From Rehmannia glutinosa (lineage: Eukaryota; Streptophyta; Magnoliopsida; Lamiales; Orobanchaceae), in the NCBI GenBank assembly GCA_016081115.2, contig CM071936.1, positions 81,321,262 to 81,385,261 on the forward strand: 64,000 bases of DNA, in the 5' to 3' direction. Below, one piece after another: positions 1-10,490 of this stretch; within the stretch, counting starts at the first letter, position 1, and each line of letters opens with the position of its first letter. Position numbers and translations under genes: made by a program. The notes beneath the pieces were generated by a model, which was not told the origin of the DNA, searched no databases, and saw only the letters and a program-made list of their open reading frames with translations.

Positions 1-1860
1 TGGAGTTTGCTGAGGAACTCTGCTGGATTTCTTTTCAGATGTCCTCTCAGCATACTCAACTGGTTGTTTTCCTTTTCCTTTATATCCAAGGCCAGTTTGT
101 TTGTGATTGTGCTTTGGAGTGAATGTGGGTGCAACATTTGGTGCCTTGGTTTTTGAGATGCTTCATTACTTGAAGATCCTTTTTCCAAAATCACTCTGGG
201 AGTTTGATTGTGCACAAAGGAATTGAATCCTATGCATGTCTTATCTCGACACTCTTTTTGGCTCAGAATAAGGTCATCCAATGATTTGGATGCCTTTGTA
301 AATGATGCAATCACATTTTTGAGATCATTTTCCTTCTTTTCTATAGCAGCTATCTCTGCTATTAATTTAGCATTCTCGACTTTCGGCTCTTTGTTCTCAT
401 CGGCTATGTGACTTAGAGTACTCGGCTCCTTAGTCAATTTGTGATTTTGGCTTTTGATCCTTTTGTTTTCCTCGTTTAATAGTGTGTGTGAGGATTTAAT
501 GTGCTCAAAGTCTTTCATCATTTTGCCTAATGAATCATAAAGATCAGTGGGTGATGAAGTGTGTGTGTCACAATAACTATCACTATAATCTGAGTGATAT
601 GAGTTAGAGTGTACCTCAGATCTTGTTCTTTAGCCATTAGACAGATCATTGCTTATTCTTCAGAATCACTTGAGTAGTCAGCTTCACTACTCTCTTAGTC
701 TGCTGCTTCTTTAGACTTAGCTGTCTCAGCAGTCTCTACAGCCAACATAACCTTTTTCTTTTCGTGTCTTCTTTCTCTGAAGACTCTTCTTTCTTCTTCA
801 TTCCTGTATTTATTGACTAAAGGATATGGACAGTCAATAGCAAAGTGTCTGGTTGTCTACGGTTCAACACGGGTTCTCGGCTCTTTGATCGACTCTTTCT
901 GTTCTTGGATTATCAGCTCTTTGATACTCAACCTTTTGATGCTCAGCTCTCTTGGGTGGCCTATCTTCCCTAAACTTGGAGGGAGCTGAATGTCTCCTGG
1001 TGGATTCACCCTTATTTCTTTTATAGTCCTTATTGAAGAACTTGTTGAATCTTTTAACCATCAAGGAAATTTCCTCCTGGTCAATGGCTTCCTTGACCTC
1101 AGCTCTCTTCCCATCCTTGACTATAAGTGCAGCTATTTTGGGTACAGCTGTCTCCTCTTGATCTTTTCTTCTCAGCTCAAACTCGTAGGCTTTGAGGTAT
1201 GAGAATAGCTCATGATTGGATGTTGTTGTGAGGTTCATTGAATGTCTCAGGGCCATGACCTTCATTTCCCATTCGGTGGGAGGCTTCTCGAGTAATCTTC
1301 TTACACATTTCTTTCGTGTGTATTCTTTCCCAAGTCCGATAGTTCATTAGTAATTTGATGAATCGAGCATCCGGTGATCAAGGTTTCACACGCAAGCATT
1401 TTAAAATTTTCAAATTTTTGTACAAAGAACGGATAATTTGTTTTCTTTAATTTGCTCGAGATCCTTCACAAATTAAAGTTAATTTATCCCGATTTGTTTT
1501 GCAGTTTGACAAGATTTGACTTTGTTGAACATTGCTTTGTCAAGGTTTTGTAAAGTATGTCCTTGGCCACATTGTCCAAGTTGTATCTTTTGTCCTCGTT
1601 TGTCCATTGGTCCTTAGTTTCTCAACCAGGGCTGGTCTTTCTTCAGCCATAAAGATCTTCTCCTTGCAGGCGGCCGCTCTCCGTCATGTGTTGTGTTCAC
1701 TTTCAAGATTTTGCGGTGGCCCATCCTCATTCACTATCCACATTTCATCATGTAAAGCGATAGACGAGCTGCGCATGCGAATTTTCGGTCATCGATTCCT
1801 CAATAGTGAATATAGGAATGCGTGTCAAATTTGCTTCCATGATAATAACTTTCTTTGACT
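1..1860 (-). pseudogene. Copia A' gag, 5' half, disrupted
   Basis: This is the gag of the duplicated copia element, read from about 1835 leftwards, and it codes for the nucleocapsid-type structural protein that packages element RNA. Pieces visible on the minus strand include the N-terminus, a 133-residue open piece at 1265-864 with the basic stretch before the zinc knuckle, and then a coiled-coil region with a Lys/Glu-rich heptad pattern. The better-preserved copy at 20621-19839 has an intact CCHC knuckle, whereas here the matching bases (about 845-880) carry several changes and the reading frame is lost. Frame breaks are frequent and mostly fall at CAG or CTG sites relative to the other copy. 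Protease and the rest of pol lie outside the window to the left. Confidence 0.8.
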
Positions 1861-1946
1861 AAAAATAACTTTTGAAAGAGAAAGTGTTAAAAATTTCTTT
1901 GAAAGATTGGAGATCTAGTTCATTAACGGTCTGTATGCCCAATGAA

Positions 1947-1965
1947 CCAACCGCTACGATACGAC
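1947..1965 (-). other. Primer binding site of copia A' (tRNA-Met type)
   Basis: Directly inside the LTR end, the minus strand reads TCGTATCGTAGCGG, a degraded form of TGGTATCAGAGC, which is complementary to the 3' end of plant initiator tRNA-Met. The matching site in copia A (21273-21291) is closer to consensus. Confidence 0.7.
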
Positions 1966-1966
1966 T

Positions 1967-3543
1967 TGTAGGTCCCAAGGGGTGTAAGTAAGGTTTAGAA
2001 GGGAGGGGTTGAATAAACCTTACCACTTTTCGATTTTAGTCCTTTTAAAATAATACGAGTTAATTCCATGACTAAGTCCTTGATGGACAACTAAGTTAGT
2101 TAATCAAATAGAGTTAGCCACTCAACAGAACTTGAAAGAAATTTTGTTGATAGAATAAATCATTGTTTAGACTAAACTTTAAATTGGTTGTGATGAGATT
2201 TTCAGCGGAAGACTTATCACCCTTGAATTTGATTTAAATTTGTTTTAACACTTTGTTAATTATCAGTTGGATAGCAAATTATCAGCAGATATAAAGTGAT
2301 ATGCAGAAATAAAATGCTGAAATGTAAATGACACAATAATTTTTATAGAGGTTTGAAGATGGGGTAATTCTTCTACTCCTCTCTTCTCCAACTCCTGGAG
2401 GAATCCACTAAGTAATGATCAATTTTCAAAGTGGTTATCAGTCCAGATACAAGTCTTGGTCACACGGTGACTTGCTCCTTTGGGACTCGACCGGAGATGC
2501 CTTGATCACACACCAGTGGCTTCTCGTCCAACTCGGTTTCTTCACAGGGTGGCTGCTTTGCTACTTCAGCTTACTTTCTCAAGCTTCTTAGATTGGATCA
2601 CGAAGCCCTCCAATAACTTGAGCTTGGTTCGACCTTGAACCTTCCTACAATCCTCCTTGGAAAGTAGACCCCTTTTGATTCTTCAAAAGTTTCCTCTTCA
2701 ACAGTTTGAAGTTGTCTTTCCTTCACAGCTTAGTGTTGGATCGATTTCCTTCGAGATTTAGGCTTGAGGATTTTGCTTGAATAACTTGAGAATATTTTGC
2801 AGGTTATAGTATGAATAATGCTTGTTTGTTCGTGGTTCAGGTTACCTTTTCTCAAAGTGATTCCTCGGCCTTTTATAGTGAACTTTTCAAAAATCTGTCC
2901 GTTGAAGAGATAGGCTGATTTTCAAAAGTCACTTGTGTTCGTTGGCTTGTCTTTTCTTGGTCTTCAATCTTGAGATGTAGACCTTTCCTCGTATTAAATG
3001 AATGTCCAGTTTTTCAAGTTCTGACACGAGGTGCAGTGCTTCCCATTGGTTTATTCCTTTTGCACGCTTCTGGGACAGAGCACTTTAAGACATGGCATCA
3101 TGGAAGTATTACTTATTTAAGTAATATTCTTGACTTTTGTGCAACGGATTATTTTCGGTTAACTCCTCTTTGCAGCTGCCTTTTCCCCAGGTGACTTGAG
3201 TCTGCTCCAATGATTGAAAGACTCATCTGTCACTTCAACTTGATTTGGCTTCTTGGGTTGACTTAACTGACTCTTCTCACAAATTGTCTCACAGCTGTCT
3301 CACAGCCGATACTCTTTCAGTCGAGTCCTTGGTCTTCTTTCTTGGCCACACTCAGTTGTTCCTCAGCGGAGTCTTCTCTTCACATATTCAGTTGACTTCT
3401 TGTTTTTCCAGGCATAGCTGACTTGACTCAGCTTATTCAGCCCTATCTATTACAATAAGAATTACAAGAAAAATGGGGTGCCAACTTTCTAGTTTAATTT
3501 TTACTTGGCATTCATCAAAATCTAAACAATAAATTTCCCAACA
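1967..3543 (-). mobile_element. 5' LTR of copia A' (1577 bp)
   Basis: Long terminal repeat in reverse orientation. Its minus-strand ends are TGTTGGGAAATT at 3543 and GGGACCTACA at 1967, giving the canonical TG...CA termini. A TATA box (TATAAAAG on the minus strand, 2877-2870) marks the likely promoter. It is followed at 3544 by ATTGG, the same 5-bp flank as copia A. It is closest to the LTR at 21293-22827 but lacks a short deletion found there near 21630. Confidence 0.9.
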
Positions 3544-4113
3544 ATTGGTTTATAAACTAAAACAGAAATTTATCATAAAAGAAACAAAGCAAAGAGTGGA
3601 TTAAAAGATCAAGTATGAATGAATGGATTCATGGGTTATGGTTTCAGTTAATATCCCCTTTTATTATAAGATTAATCAAACCAAAGTTAAACGTATTCTT
3701 CCCTATAGACCGATCACAAAAGTAATTTATCCTCTCTCTCGAGATGCATATAAAAGCGTTGATTGGAATATCTATGCTAGCATCTCTACTCAACATGAGA
3801 TATCCAACTCCCAAAAGTTCAAAAGATTATAAAGCCTCACGAATATTCACAGACTTCTCAATCATGCGAGATATTCATGTCAAGTACTCATAAATCTAGT
3901 ATTGAAACTCATCGGTTAGAATTATGAATCAATACATCAAACAAGTTAAACCAAACGCGTTTTGATAAAACAAGAATTAAAGCAAAGTACTTGAATAGGG
4001 TTGGAAAACATTAACTTCAATTGTCATTAATCATCAAATAAAAGTATCCATTAATTTACTCCCAAACCCGGGAATCACAAAGTGTTTAGCCAGACATAGA
4101 AAAGAAATAATCC
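3544..4113 (-). repeat. Fragment of gypsy G-type LTR
   Basis: This is the continuation of the gypsy LTR into which the copia element inserted. It matches 22828-23397 and 31315-31885 closely and stops abruptly at 4113, where an unrelated gypsy internal sequence begins. There is no coding potential; short open frames here are chance. Confidence 0.85.
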
Positions 4114-4903
4114 TAGGATATTTTTTAAACATTATTCAAAACAATTTTGTATAGTGATATAACATTAGGAAAATGATTTAGGCAATATTTTGGAAAAGCT
4201 AAAGCCTATATAGCCTATTGAAAATTAATTTTTCCCTAGTACCCCTTTTGAGCCTAATAAAATTTTTCCGTTGACAACCTACTGATCATACAGGCAAAAA
4301 AAATGAGAAAGTCTTCCAAAAAATAACATGTTTTTACCCATACATATGAAATCCACACAAACGAGATATTTGGAGTCAAGATGTGTATATTTTCCACAGA
4401 AGAAGATTGTCCCAAAAAAAAATTTGATCGGGACAAGAAGGGAAAACGCGAACAAATCCTTGAAATTGGTCGTTGCTATACATGGTTGGGGGAATTGTAG
4501 CCACTTATCCTATATTTTCATACCTTTAACCCAAGATTACATTACAACCCAAAAAGTCCTATTGATTCTTATGTTTGTATTGCATACAATGTGGAGATTA
4601 ATGTAGAAATATATCTAATAAGTTAAACAGGGAACCATTGGAAAATATTTGACTAGTTGTTTGAGCAACGAAAATAAAATTGAGACATTGATTACATTTA
4701 TATATGAAGTCACGAAATTGAGGTAAACTTGCATGCCTAACTGAGAAATGAATATATCTACATTTTTGCAAATTCCTTGAGTCATGTAATATCTGAAATC
4801 TCCTGAGGCAATAATATCAATTGTAAAACTCAAAAGTTTATTCCATGTTGCAGTGATTTTTGGGTTGCTTGAGGACAAGCAATAATTCATGTTTGGGGGT
4901 ATT
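4114..4903 (+). mobile_element. 3' internal untranslated end of gypsy H
   Basis: Non-coding AT-rich DNA that ends in features typical of the 3' side of Athila-like gypsy elements: a segment reading GGGTTGCTTGAGGACAAGCA followed by the G-rich polypurine tract TTTGGGGGT (4892-4900), directly before an LTR start. I see no gene in it. The 5' part of the element is missing because of the breakpoint at 4113/4114. Confidence 0.7.
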
Positions 4904-5081
4904 TGTTAAGTTGGAATTTTACCATCAAAATAGGTATCCTAGACTTAGAAAATGTGCTATTTTTGAGTAGATTAAGTCCAGATTATTGTTAAAATTGTAC
5001 ATCGAGTTGTAATAGGTATCAAGGTACCAAGAAATCAAGAAACGGGTAGAAGACGGTGAAAAATGAATCACGGCGATTAAA

Positions 5082-5190
5082 GAAAAAAAAAAAAAAAAAA
5101 AAGAAAAGAAACGAAAAAAATAAGAAATAGAAAAAAAGAAAAAGAAAACAAAAAAAGAAGAAATTGAAAAACAAAAAAAAAATAATAAAA
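5082..5190. repeat. Purine-rich low-complexity tract
   Basis: About 110 bases almost entirely of A with interspersed G inside the LTR of gypsy H, starting with a run of about 20 A. It produces spurious Phe- or Lys-rich open frames on either strand. Confidence 0.9.
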
Positions 5191-5228
5191 GTACCGCGGT
5201 ACACACTTGTGTACCGCGGTATACTTGG

Positions 5229-5265
<37 letters not shown>

Positions 5266-5367
5266 GTATTTGTACCGCGGTACAATTTGTTTGTACCACG
5301 GTTCAATTCGTCTATGCCGTGATTTCACCTGTTTTCAACCGCGATACTTTCAGCGACTACCGCGGTA
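5191..5367. repeat. Cluster of CCGCGG palindromes in H LTR
   Basis: The perfect 12-bp palindrome GTACCGCGGTAC occurs at 5191-5202 and 5272-5283. Near copies lie at 5211-5222 (GTACCGCGGTAT), 5293-5304 (GTACCACGGTTC) and 5358-5367 (TACCGCGGTA). They flank the TA repeat and stand out as GC islands in an AT-rich LTR. They lie upstream of the TATA box, in the U3 promoter part, and could bind a dimeric factor or form cruciforms. Confidence 0.85.
5229..5262. repeat. (TA)n microsatellite
   Basis: About 16 uninterrupted TA units between two copies of the CCGCGG palindrome inside the LTR of gypsy H. Confidence 0.95.
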
Positions 5368-6547
5368 CCTACAAAACATCTTTCAGCAATAATTCGACTT
5401 TACACGGCGAAAAACCACAAACGAATATGGGGAAGCATTATCAGCCGAAAGAAGAAGAAGACAATAATCTACAGATCAAAAGGAAAATTAGTGGAAGACA
5501 TCCGGTGATGGACAATAAGGAGACCCAACTTGTTGACAGCAAACACCTACCAATCTTCTGCTATAAATACCCTTCAGTGCGTAAGATTGAACAAACCTCT
5601 CACCCCAGAAATCTAGTTGTCAGTTTCTTTCCTTCAGTTTTTAGTTTTTAGTTTTCTACCATTTGTGTGGTTCTGCATATTAGCTCAACAACAGTTGATA
5701 GGAAGGGTAGCATGGAGCAGGAGTTTACCACTGGAAGCTTGAGAAATCTTCCAACGGGATACATACAAGTTTCTTTTTACCCTTTCTTTAATTTTTGCTT
5801 GTAAATTGTAGAACATGTTTAATTATTTATTGTTTAATTTTATGGATATCATCATGAGCTAATTTTCCATTTCTAGAGGATGATGTAATTTAATCGAATC
5901 TTATATTTTGATGCTTTTATTTATCATGTTTCAGTAGTTAATTTATTTATACTGTTGGTTTTAATTACTTCTAAATTACTTGATCAATAATTTGGATTAT
6001 TTGGTTTATACATTTTTAAGAGATAATAAATTGTATAACTGGCCTAAAAATAGTATAACTTAGAATTTCATATAATTGAGAAATTTATGAATTCTCTGAA
6101 TTCTTGCTTATGAATTCACTGATCTTTATAAAATCTATTTTTGTGATTTTATAGAGATATTGAAATCCAAATTTAGATCTGTATAATTAATTACTAGTCG
6201 AGATATAGAATTAATTATTTTGTGGAATTCATGATTTATAAATTACTACTGAATAATTGATAAATTATGTTGATAAATATAAGATAAGATTAAGTTAATC
6301 ATTTCTCTAGAATTTATTTATTATTGCATTTTTTTTATCAAACTTTGTGTTCAAATGTGCTTTTGCTATTTACTTATTTTAAGAAAACACCCAAACTCAT
6401 TATTCGATTTTCTAGATAAAATTAATTTATTTTAATTACAGTACTTAGTGCTTATTTAATTATTATTCACTGTGGATACGACAACCCGATTTTTATTACT
6501 ATATTAAAACTTGACACCGTACACTTGCGGTAATATTTTCTCGAACA

Positions 6548-6818
6548 ATATATATAAGTTTTCCCTGTAATATAGCTCTGTTAATTTCCTTGTAATATTT
6601 GCTCTAATGTCTTCTTTGTAACCTAGCTCTGATACACGTTGTAACGCAATACTTGTATAAGCTCTATTACATATTGTAAATAGTTTTGTAAAGGACAAGA
6701 ATGTTATGATCAATAAAATTGATTATATAAAGCATACATTCTTTGTTACTGCACTGCTTGTGTTTGTTGTTTATTTTTCTATTTATTTAAGTTTTGACAT
6801 CATCAAAAAGGGGAAAAT
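6548..6818 (+). mobile_element. 3' internal end of copia C with polypurine tract
   Basis: This resembles the last 250 bases before the 3' LTR of copia F (62660-62919) and, reversed, copia A. The shared string AAGAATGTTATGATCAATAA lies in it. It ends with the polypurine tract AAAAAGGGGAAAAT (6805-6818), the plus-strand primer for reverse transcription. It is joined on the left directly to the end of the H LTR, so H probably inserted into C. I see no coding sequence here. Confidence 0.8.
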
Positions 6819-8371
6819 TGTTAGGAAATTTATTTGTTAGATTTTGATGAAACCATGTAAAACTTGATTAGGAAGTTGGCACCCCATTTTCCTTGTAATT
6901 CTATGTTGTAATAGATAGGACTGAAAGAGCTGAGTGAAGTAAACTAAGTCAAAGAATGCAAGAAGTCAACTACAGACTAGAGTGAAGACTCTGTTGTGTG
7001 TCAGCTGAGTATGGCCAAGAAGGAAGACAACGAATTGACTGAAGCAGAGCCAGCTGAGGAATATGTGTAAAGTATAAGGAAGTGTCAGTCAAGTCAGTAA
7101 AAGGAGCCAAGTCTAACAGTTGAAGTGATAGTTGAGTCATTCTCATGATTGGAGCAGACTCAAGTCAAAAGGGGTAAAGGCAGCAGTCAAGTCAAGACAA
7201 CTGACATTGATCCGTTGGAAGGAAGTCAAGAATATTACTCGATATAGTATTATATCCAAGCTGCCAGGTCTTAAAGTGTTTACCCTAGAAACTTGGAAAA
7301 GGAATAAGCCAATGGGAAATACTAAAGCATGTGTTAGACCCTGTAAAGCTGCAGAGCCATTTAATACAAGGAAGGGTCAACATCACATCTTTGCAGACCA
7401 AGAAAAGACAAGCCAACGAACAAGAAGTGTCATTGGAAAATAGCATATCTCTTCAACAGGTAAATTTCAAATGAGCAAAATAAAAGGCTAAAGAAGCATT
7501 TGAGAAAAGGTTACCTGAACCTAGCACGAACGAATCAAGCAATTATCAAGCAAGCATAACCTGCAATATTCTCAAGCTCATCTAGAAAATTCTTCAAGCC
7601 TAAAACTCGAAGGAACTCAATCTAACACATGCTATGAAGGAAAGATTACTTCAACCAGTTGAAGATGAAACGTTTAAAGAACAAAAAGGGGTCTACTCTC
7701 CAAGTTGAAGGAGTTGTAGAAAGGTTCAAGGTCAAACCAGGAGATTCAAGTTTGTTAGAAGGTTGTTTGATCAAATCCAAAGACTTGAAAGTAGCTGAAG
7801 TAGCAAGGCAACTGTCTTGTGAAGAAGCTGAGTCGCAGGAGAAGCCAACTGTATGATCAATGTTGTCTCTAGACTGAAAACTACTTTGTAACTTGATATG
7901 TTACCTAGTGTATTCCTCCAAGTGTTGGAGAAGAGTGGAGTAGATGAATTACCCTATCCTCGAACCATTATAAAATTACTTGTGTCATTTACTTTCAGCA
8001 TTTACTTTCTTGTCTATATTTTTCATATCTGCTGATAAGTTATTTTGCTACCTAACTAATAATAAAAAGTGCTAAATCAAGTGTTAAAAAAGATCTTTAA
8101 TCAAACAAAGGGTGTTAAGTCTTCCGCTGTTAAAAACCAAATAAACTAAAGTTATGTGTTAGCTGACACAGCCAAGTTATACTATCAACAGCTCATTTGA
8201 GTCTGTTGAGTGGGTAACTTAGCTGAAGATAGCCAACCTAGCTATCCCCCAAGGACACAGTTGATTTGAGTCAACTCTGTTGAAATTTTTAAAAAGACTA
8301 AAAGTGAAAATTTGGTAAGGTTTATTCAACCCCCCATTCTAAACGTTACACCACACCCCTTGGGACCTAGA
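6819..8371 (+). mobile_element. 3' LTR of copia C (about 1553 bp)
   Basis: LTR of the same family as those of A and F, in plus orientation. It starts TGTTAGGAAATTTATT after the polypurine tract and ends TTGGGACCTAGA, where the other copies end CCTACA, so the last bases are mutated. The TATA box is degraded to AATAAAAG near 7489. Its right end is joined to RNase H sequence of copia B, so C inserted into B. Open frames inside it are chance. Confidence 0.85.
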
Positions 8372-8514
8372 ATGTGCTTGGTTCTTGAATGCAATACTGG
8401 ATTTTGAGTAATTGCATTGGCACTTGTGTTATCACACATAATTAGAATTTTCTTTTCTTTTATATCATAGTCTCTCAGCTGTTGCCTCATCCATAAAACT
8501 TGGCACAACAGCTG
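8372..8514 (-). pseudogene. Copia B RNase H, C-terminal piece
   Basis: The minus strand encodes the recognisable copia RNase H stretch QVLWMRQQLRDYDI...MCDNTSANAIT, matching 15960-15840 in copia A. RNase H removes the RNA strand during reverse transcription. The rest of the domain continues at 32617, on the other side of gypsy G. The left side is cut off by the copia C LTR. Its last bases (AGCTG, 8510-8514) form the left copy of the G target site. Confidence 0.85.
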
Positions 8515-8672
8515 TGTTCGCTTTATTTTTTTTGCTTCACCGCAAGTGTACGGTGCAGTTTATAGAATAGGGTTAGCAAGGTCAAATCCACAGGGACTAA
8601 TAAATTAATTTACTAATTACTCGATTATAATAGCCTTATATTTATCTAGACGGTCAAAAGTTGAAGGATTGG
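8515..8672 (-). mobile_element. 3' LTR of gypsy G, distal 158 bp
   Basis: First part of the 3' LTR, beginning TGTTCGCTTTATT on the plus strand and matching the start of the 5' LTR at 31159, which reads TATTCACCTTATT. It is interrupted at 8672 by copia A; the last five bases ATTGG are the target duplication. The rest resumes at 22828. Confidence 0.88.
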
Positions 8673-10247
8673 TGTAGGTCCCAAGGGGTGTGAGTAAGGT
8701 TTAGAAGGGGGGGGTTGAATAAACCTTACCAACTTTTCAATTTTAGTCCTTTTAAAATAATACAGAGTTAATTCCACAACTAAGTCCTTGATGGACAGCT
8801 AAGTTAGTTAATCAGCAGAGTTAGCCACTCAACAGACTCGAAAGAGCTGTTGATAGAATAACTTAGCTATTTAGACTAAACCTTAACTTGGTTGTGATGA
8901 GATTTTCAGCGGAAGACTTATCACCCTTGAATTTGATTTAAATTTGTTTTAACACTTTGTTAATTATCAGTTGGATAACAAATTATTAGCAGATATAAAG
9001 TGATATGCAGAAATGAAATGCTAAAATGTAAATGACACAATAATTTTTATAGAGGTTCGAAGATGGGGTAATTCTTCTACTCCTCTCTTCTCCAACTCCT
9101 GGAGGAATCCACTAAGTAATGATCAATTTACAAAGTGGTTATCGACCCGGATACAAGTCTTGGTCACAGAGGTGACTTGCTCCTTTGGGACTCGATGGAG
9201 ATGCTTTGATCACATAAGCGGCTTCTCGTCCGACTCGGCTTATTCGGGGCATTTGCGCTTGCTACTTCAGCTTACATTCTCAAGCTTCTTGGATTTGATC
9301 ACGAAGCCCTCCAATAACTTGAGATTGGTTCGACCTTGAACCTTCCTATAATCCTCCTTGGAAAGTAGACCCCTTTTGATTCTTCCAAATTTCTTCTTCA
9401 ACAGTTTGAAGTTGTCTTTCCATCACAGCTTAGTGTTGGATCGATTTCCTTCGAAATTTAGGCTTGAGGATTTTTCTTGAATAACTTGAGAATATTTTGC
9501 AGGTTATAGTATGATAATGCTTGTTTGTTCGTGGTTCAGGTTACCTTTTTTCAAAGTGATTCCTCAGCCTTTTATAGTGAACTTTTCAAAAATCTGCCCG
9601 TTGAAGAGATAGGCTAATTTTCAAAAGTCACTTGTGTTCGTTGGCTTGTCTTTTCTTGGTCTTCAATCTTGAGATGTAGACTTTTCCTCGTATTAAATGA
9701 ATATCCAGTTTTTCAGGTTCTGACACGAGGTGCAGTGCTTCCCATTGGTTTATTCCTTTTGCACGCTTCTGGGACTGAGCACTTTAAGACATGGCAGCAT
9801 GGAAGTATTACTTATTTAAGTAATGTTCTTGACTTTTGTGCAACGGATTCTTTTCGATTAACTCCTCTTTGCGTTTGCCTTTTCCCCAGGTGACTTGAGT
9901 GCGCTCCAATGATTGAAAGACTCATCCACATTCACTTCAACTTGACTTGGCTTCTTGGGTTGACTTAATCGACTCTTCTCACATTACCGCCTCACACATC
10001 CTCTCACAGCCGATACTCCTTCAGTCGAGTGCTTGGTCTTCTTTCTTGGCCATACTCAGTTGTTCCTCTGCGGAGTCTTCTCTTCACATATTCAGTTGAC
10101 TTCTTGTTTTTCCAGGCATAGCTGACTTGACTCAGCTTATTCAGCCCTATCTATTACAATAAGAATTACAAGAAAAATGGGGTGCCAACTTTCTAGTCTA
10201 AGTTTTACATGGCATTCATCAAAATCTAAACAATAAATTTCCCAACA
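8673..10247 (-). mobile_element. 3' LTR of copia A (1575 bp)
   Basis: It runs from GGGACCTACA (minus-strand end, at 8673) to TGTTGGGAAATT (minus-strand start, at 10247). The TATA box reads TATAAAAG on the minus strand at 9576-9569. It is preceded on the element strand by the PPT at 10249-10257. Confidence 0.93.
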
Positions 10248-10271
10248 ATTTTCCCCTTTTTGATGATGCCA
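10210..10271 (-). promoter_or_regulatory. Polypurine tract of copia A inside an inverted repeat
   Basis: On the minus strand the internal region ends TGGCATCATCAAAA followed by the purine tract AAGGGGAAAA and the LTR start. The LTR then reads TTTTGATGAATGCCA at 10224-10210. The two arms pair over 14 bases with a single bulge and enclose the PPT and the LTR boundary. The PPT resists RNase H and primes plus-strand synthesis. Confidence 0.8.
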
Positions 10272-10490
10272 AAACTTAACAAGATTAAGTAAAATGTAAA
10301 TAGCACAGATACATACAGACAATGCAGAAACAAAGAATGTATGTGTTGAATAGATTGTTTTATTGATCATATCATTCTTGTTCTTTACATAGTTGTTTAC
10401 AATGTGTATTAAAGCAATCAGAGCATACTTATATCCACGCAAATTACTGATTTTTCATTAAATGTACAGAAGACTTACATACATATGTAT

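Larger units (their letters stand above)
1..4113. repeat. Large duplicated segment (copy of about 19313-23397)
   Basis: This stretch aligns base for base, apart from scattered small differences, with about 19313-23397. It carries the same minus-strand gag, the same 5' LTR, the same ATTGG junction and the same stretch of gypsy G LTR beyond it. The right breakpoint lies after the shared string AATAATCC (4106-4113, matching 23390-23397); the left one is outside the window. Because the copia insertion point in the gypsy LTR is identical, this is one duplicated insertion, not two independent ones. It could be a real tandem or segmental duplication, or an assembly duplicate of two haplotypes. Confidence 0.85.
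4904..6547 (+). mobile_element. 3' LTR of Athila-like gypsy H (about 1644 bp)
   Basis: It begins TGTTAAGTTGG immediately after the polypurine tract and ends near TCTCGAACA, giving TG...CA ends. A TATA box (TATAAATAC, 5562-5570) lies about 660 bp in. Just before the end it carries CACCGTACACTTGCGGT, a string shared (reverse-complemented) with the LTR of gypsy G, so the two elements are related. It contains a poly-A/purine stretch, a TA microsatellite and a cluster of GTACCGCGGTAC palindromes. Long open frames across the purine stretch are low-complexity artefacts. Confidence 0.8.

Noticed and set aside
4925..5328. Overlapping open frames rich in Phe/Ile/Tyr across the purine tract and TA repeat
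   Set aside because: They arise from low-complexity sequence inside an LTR and have no protein-like composition or homologues that I recognise.
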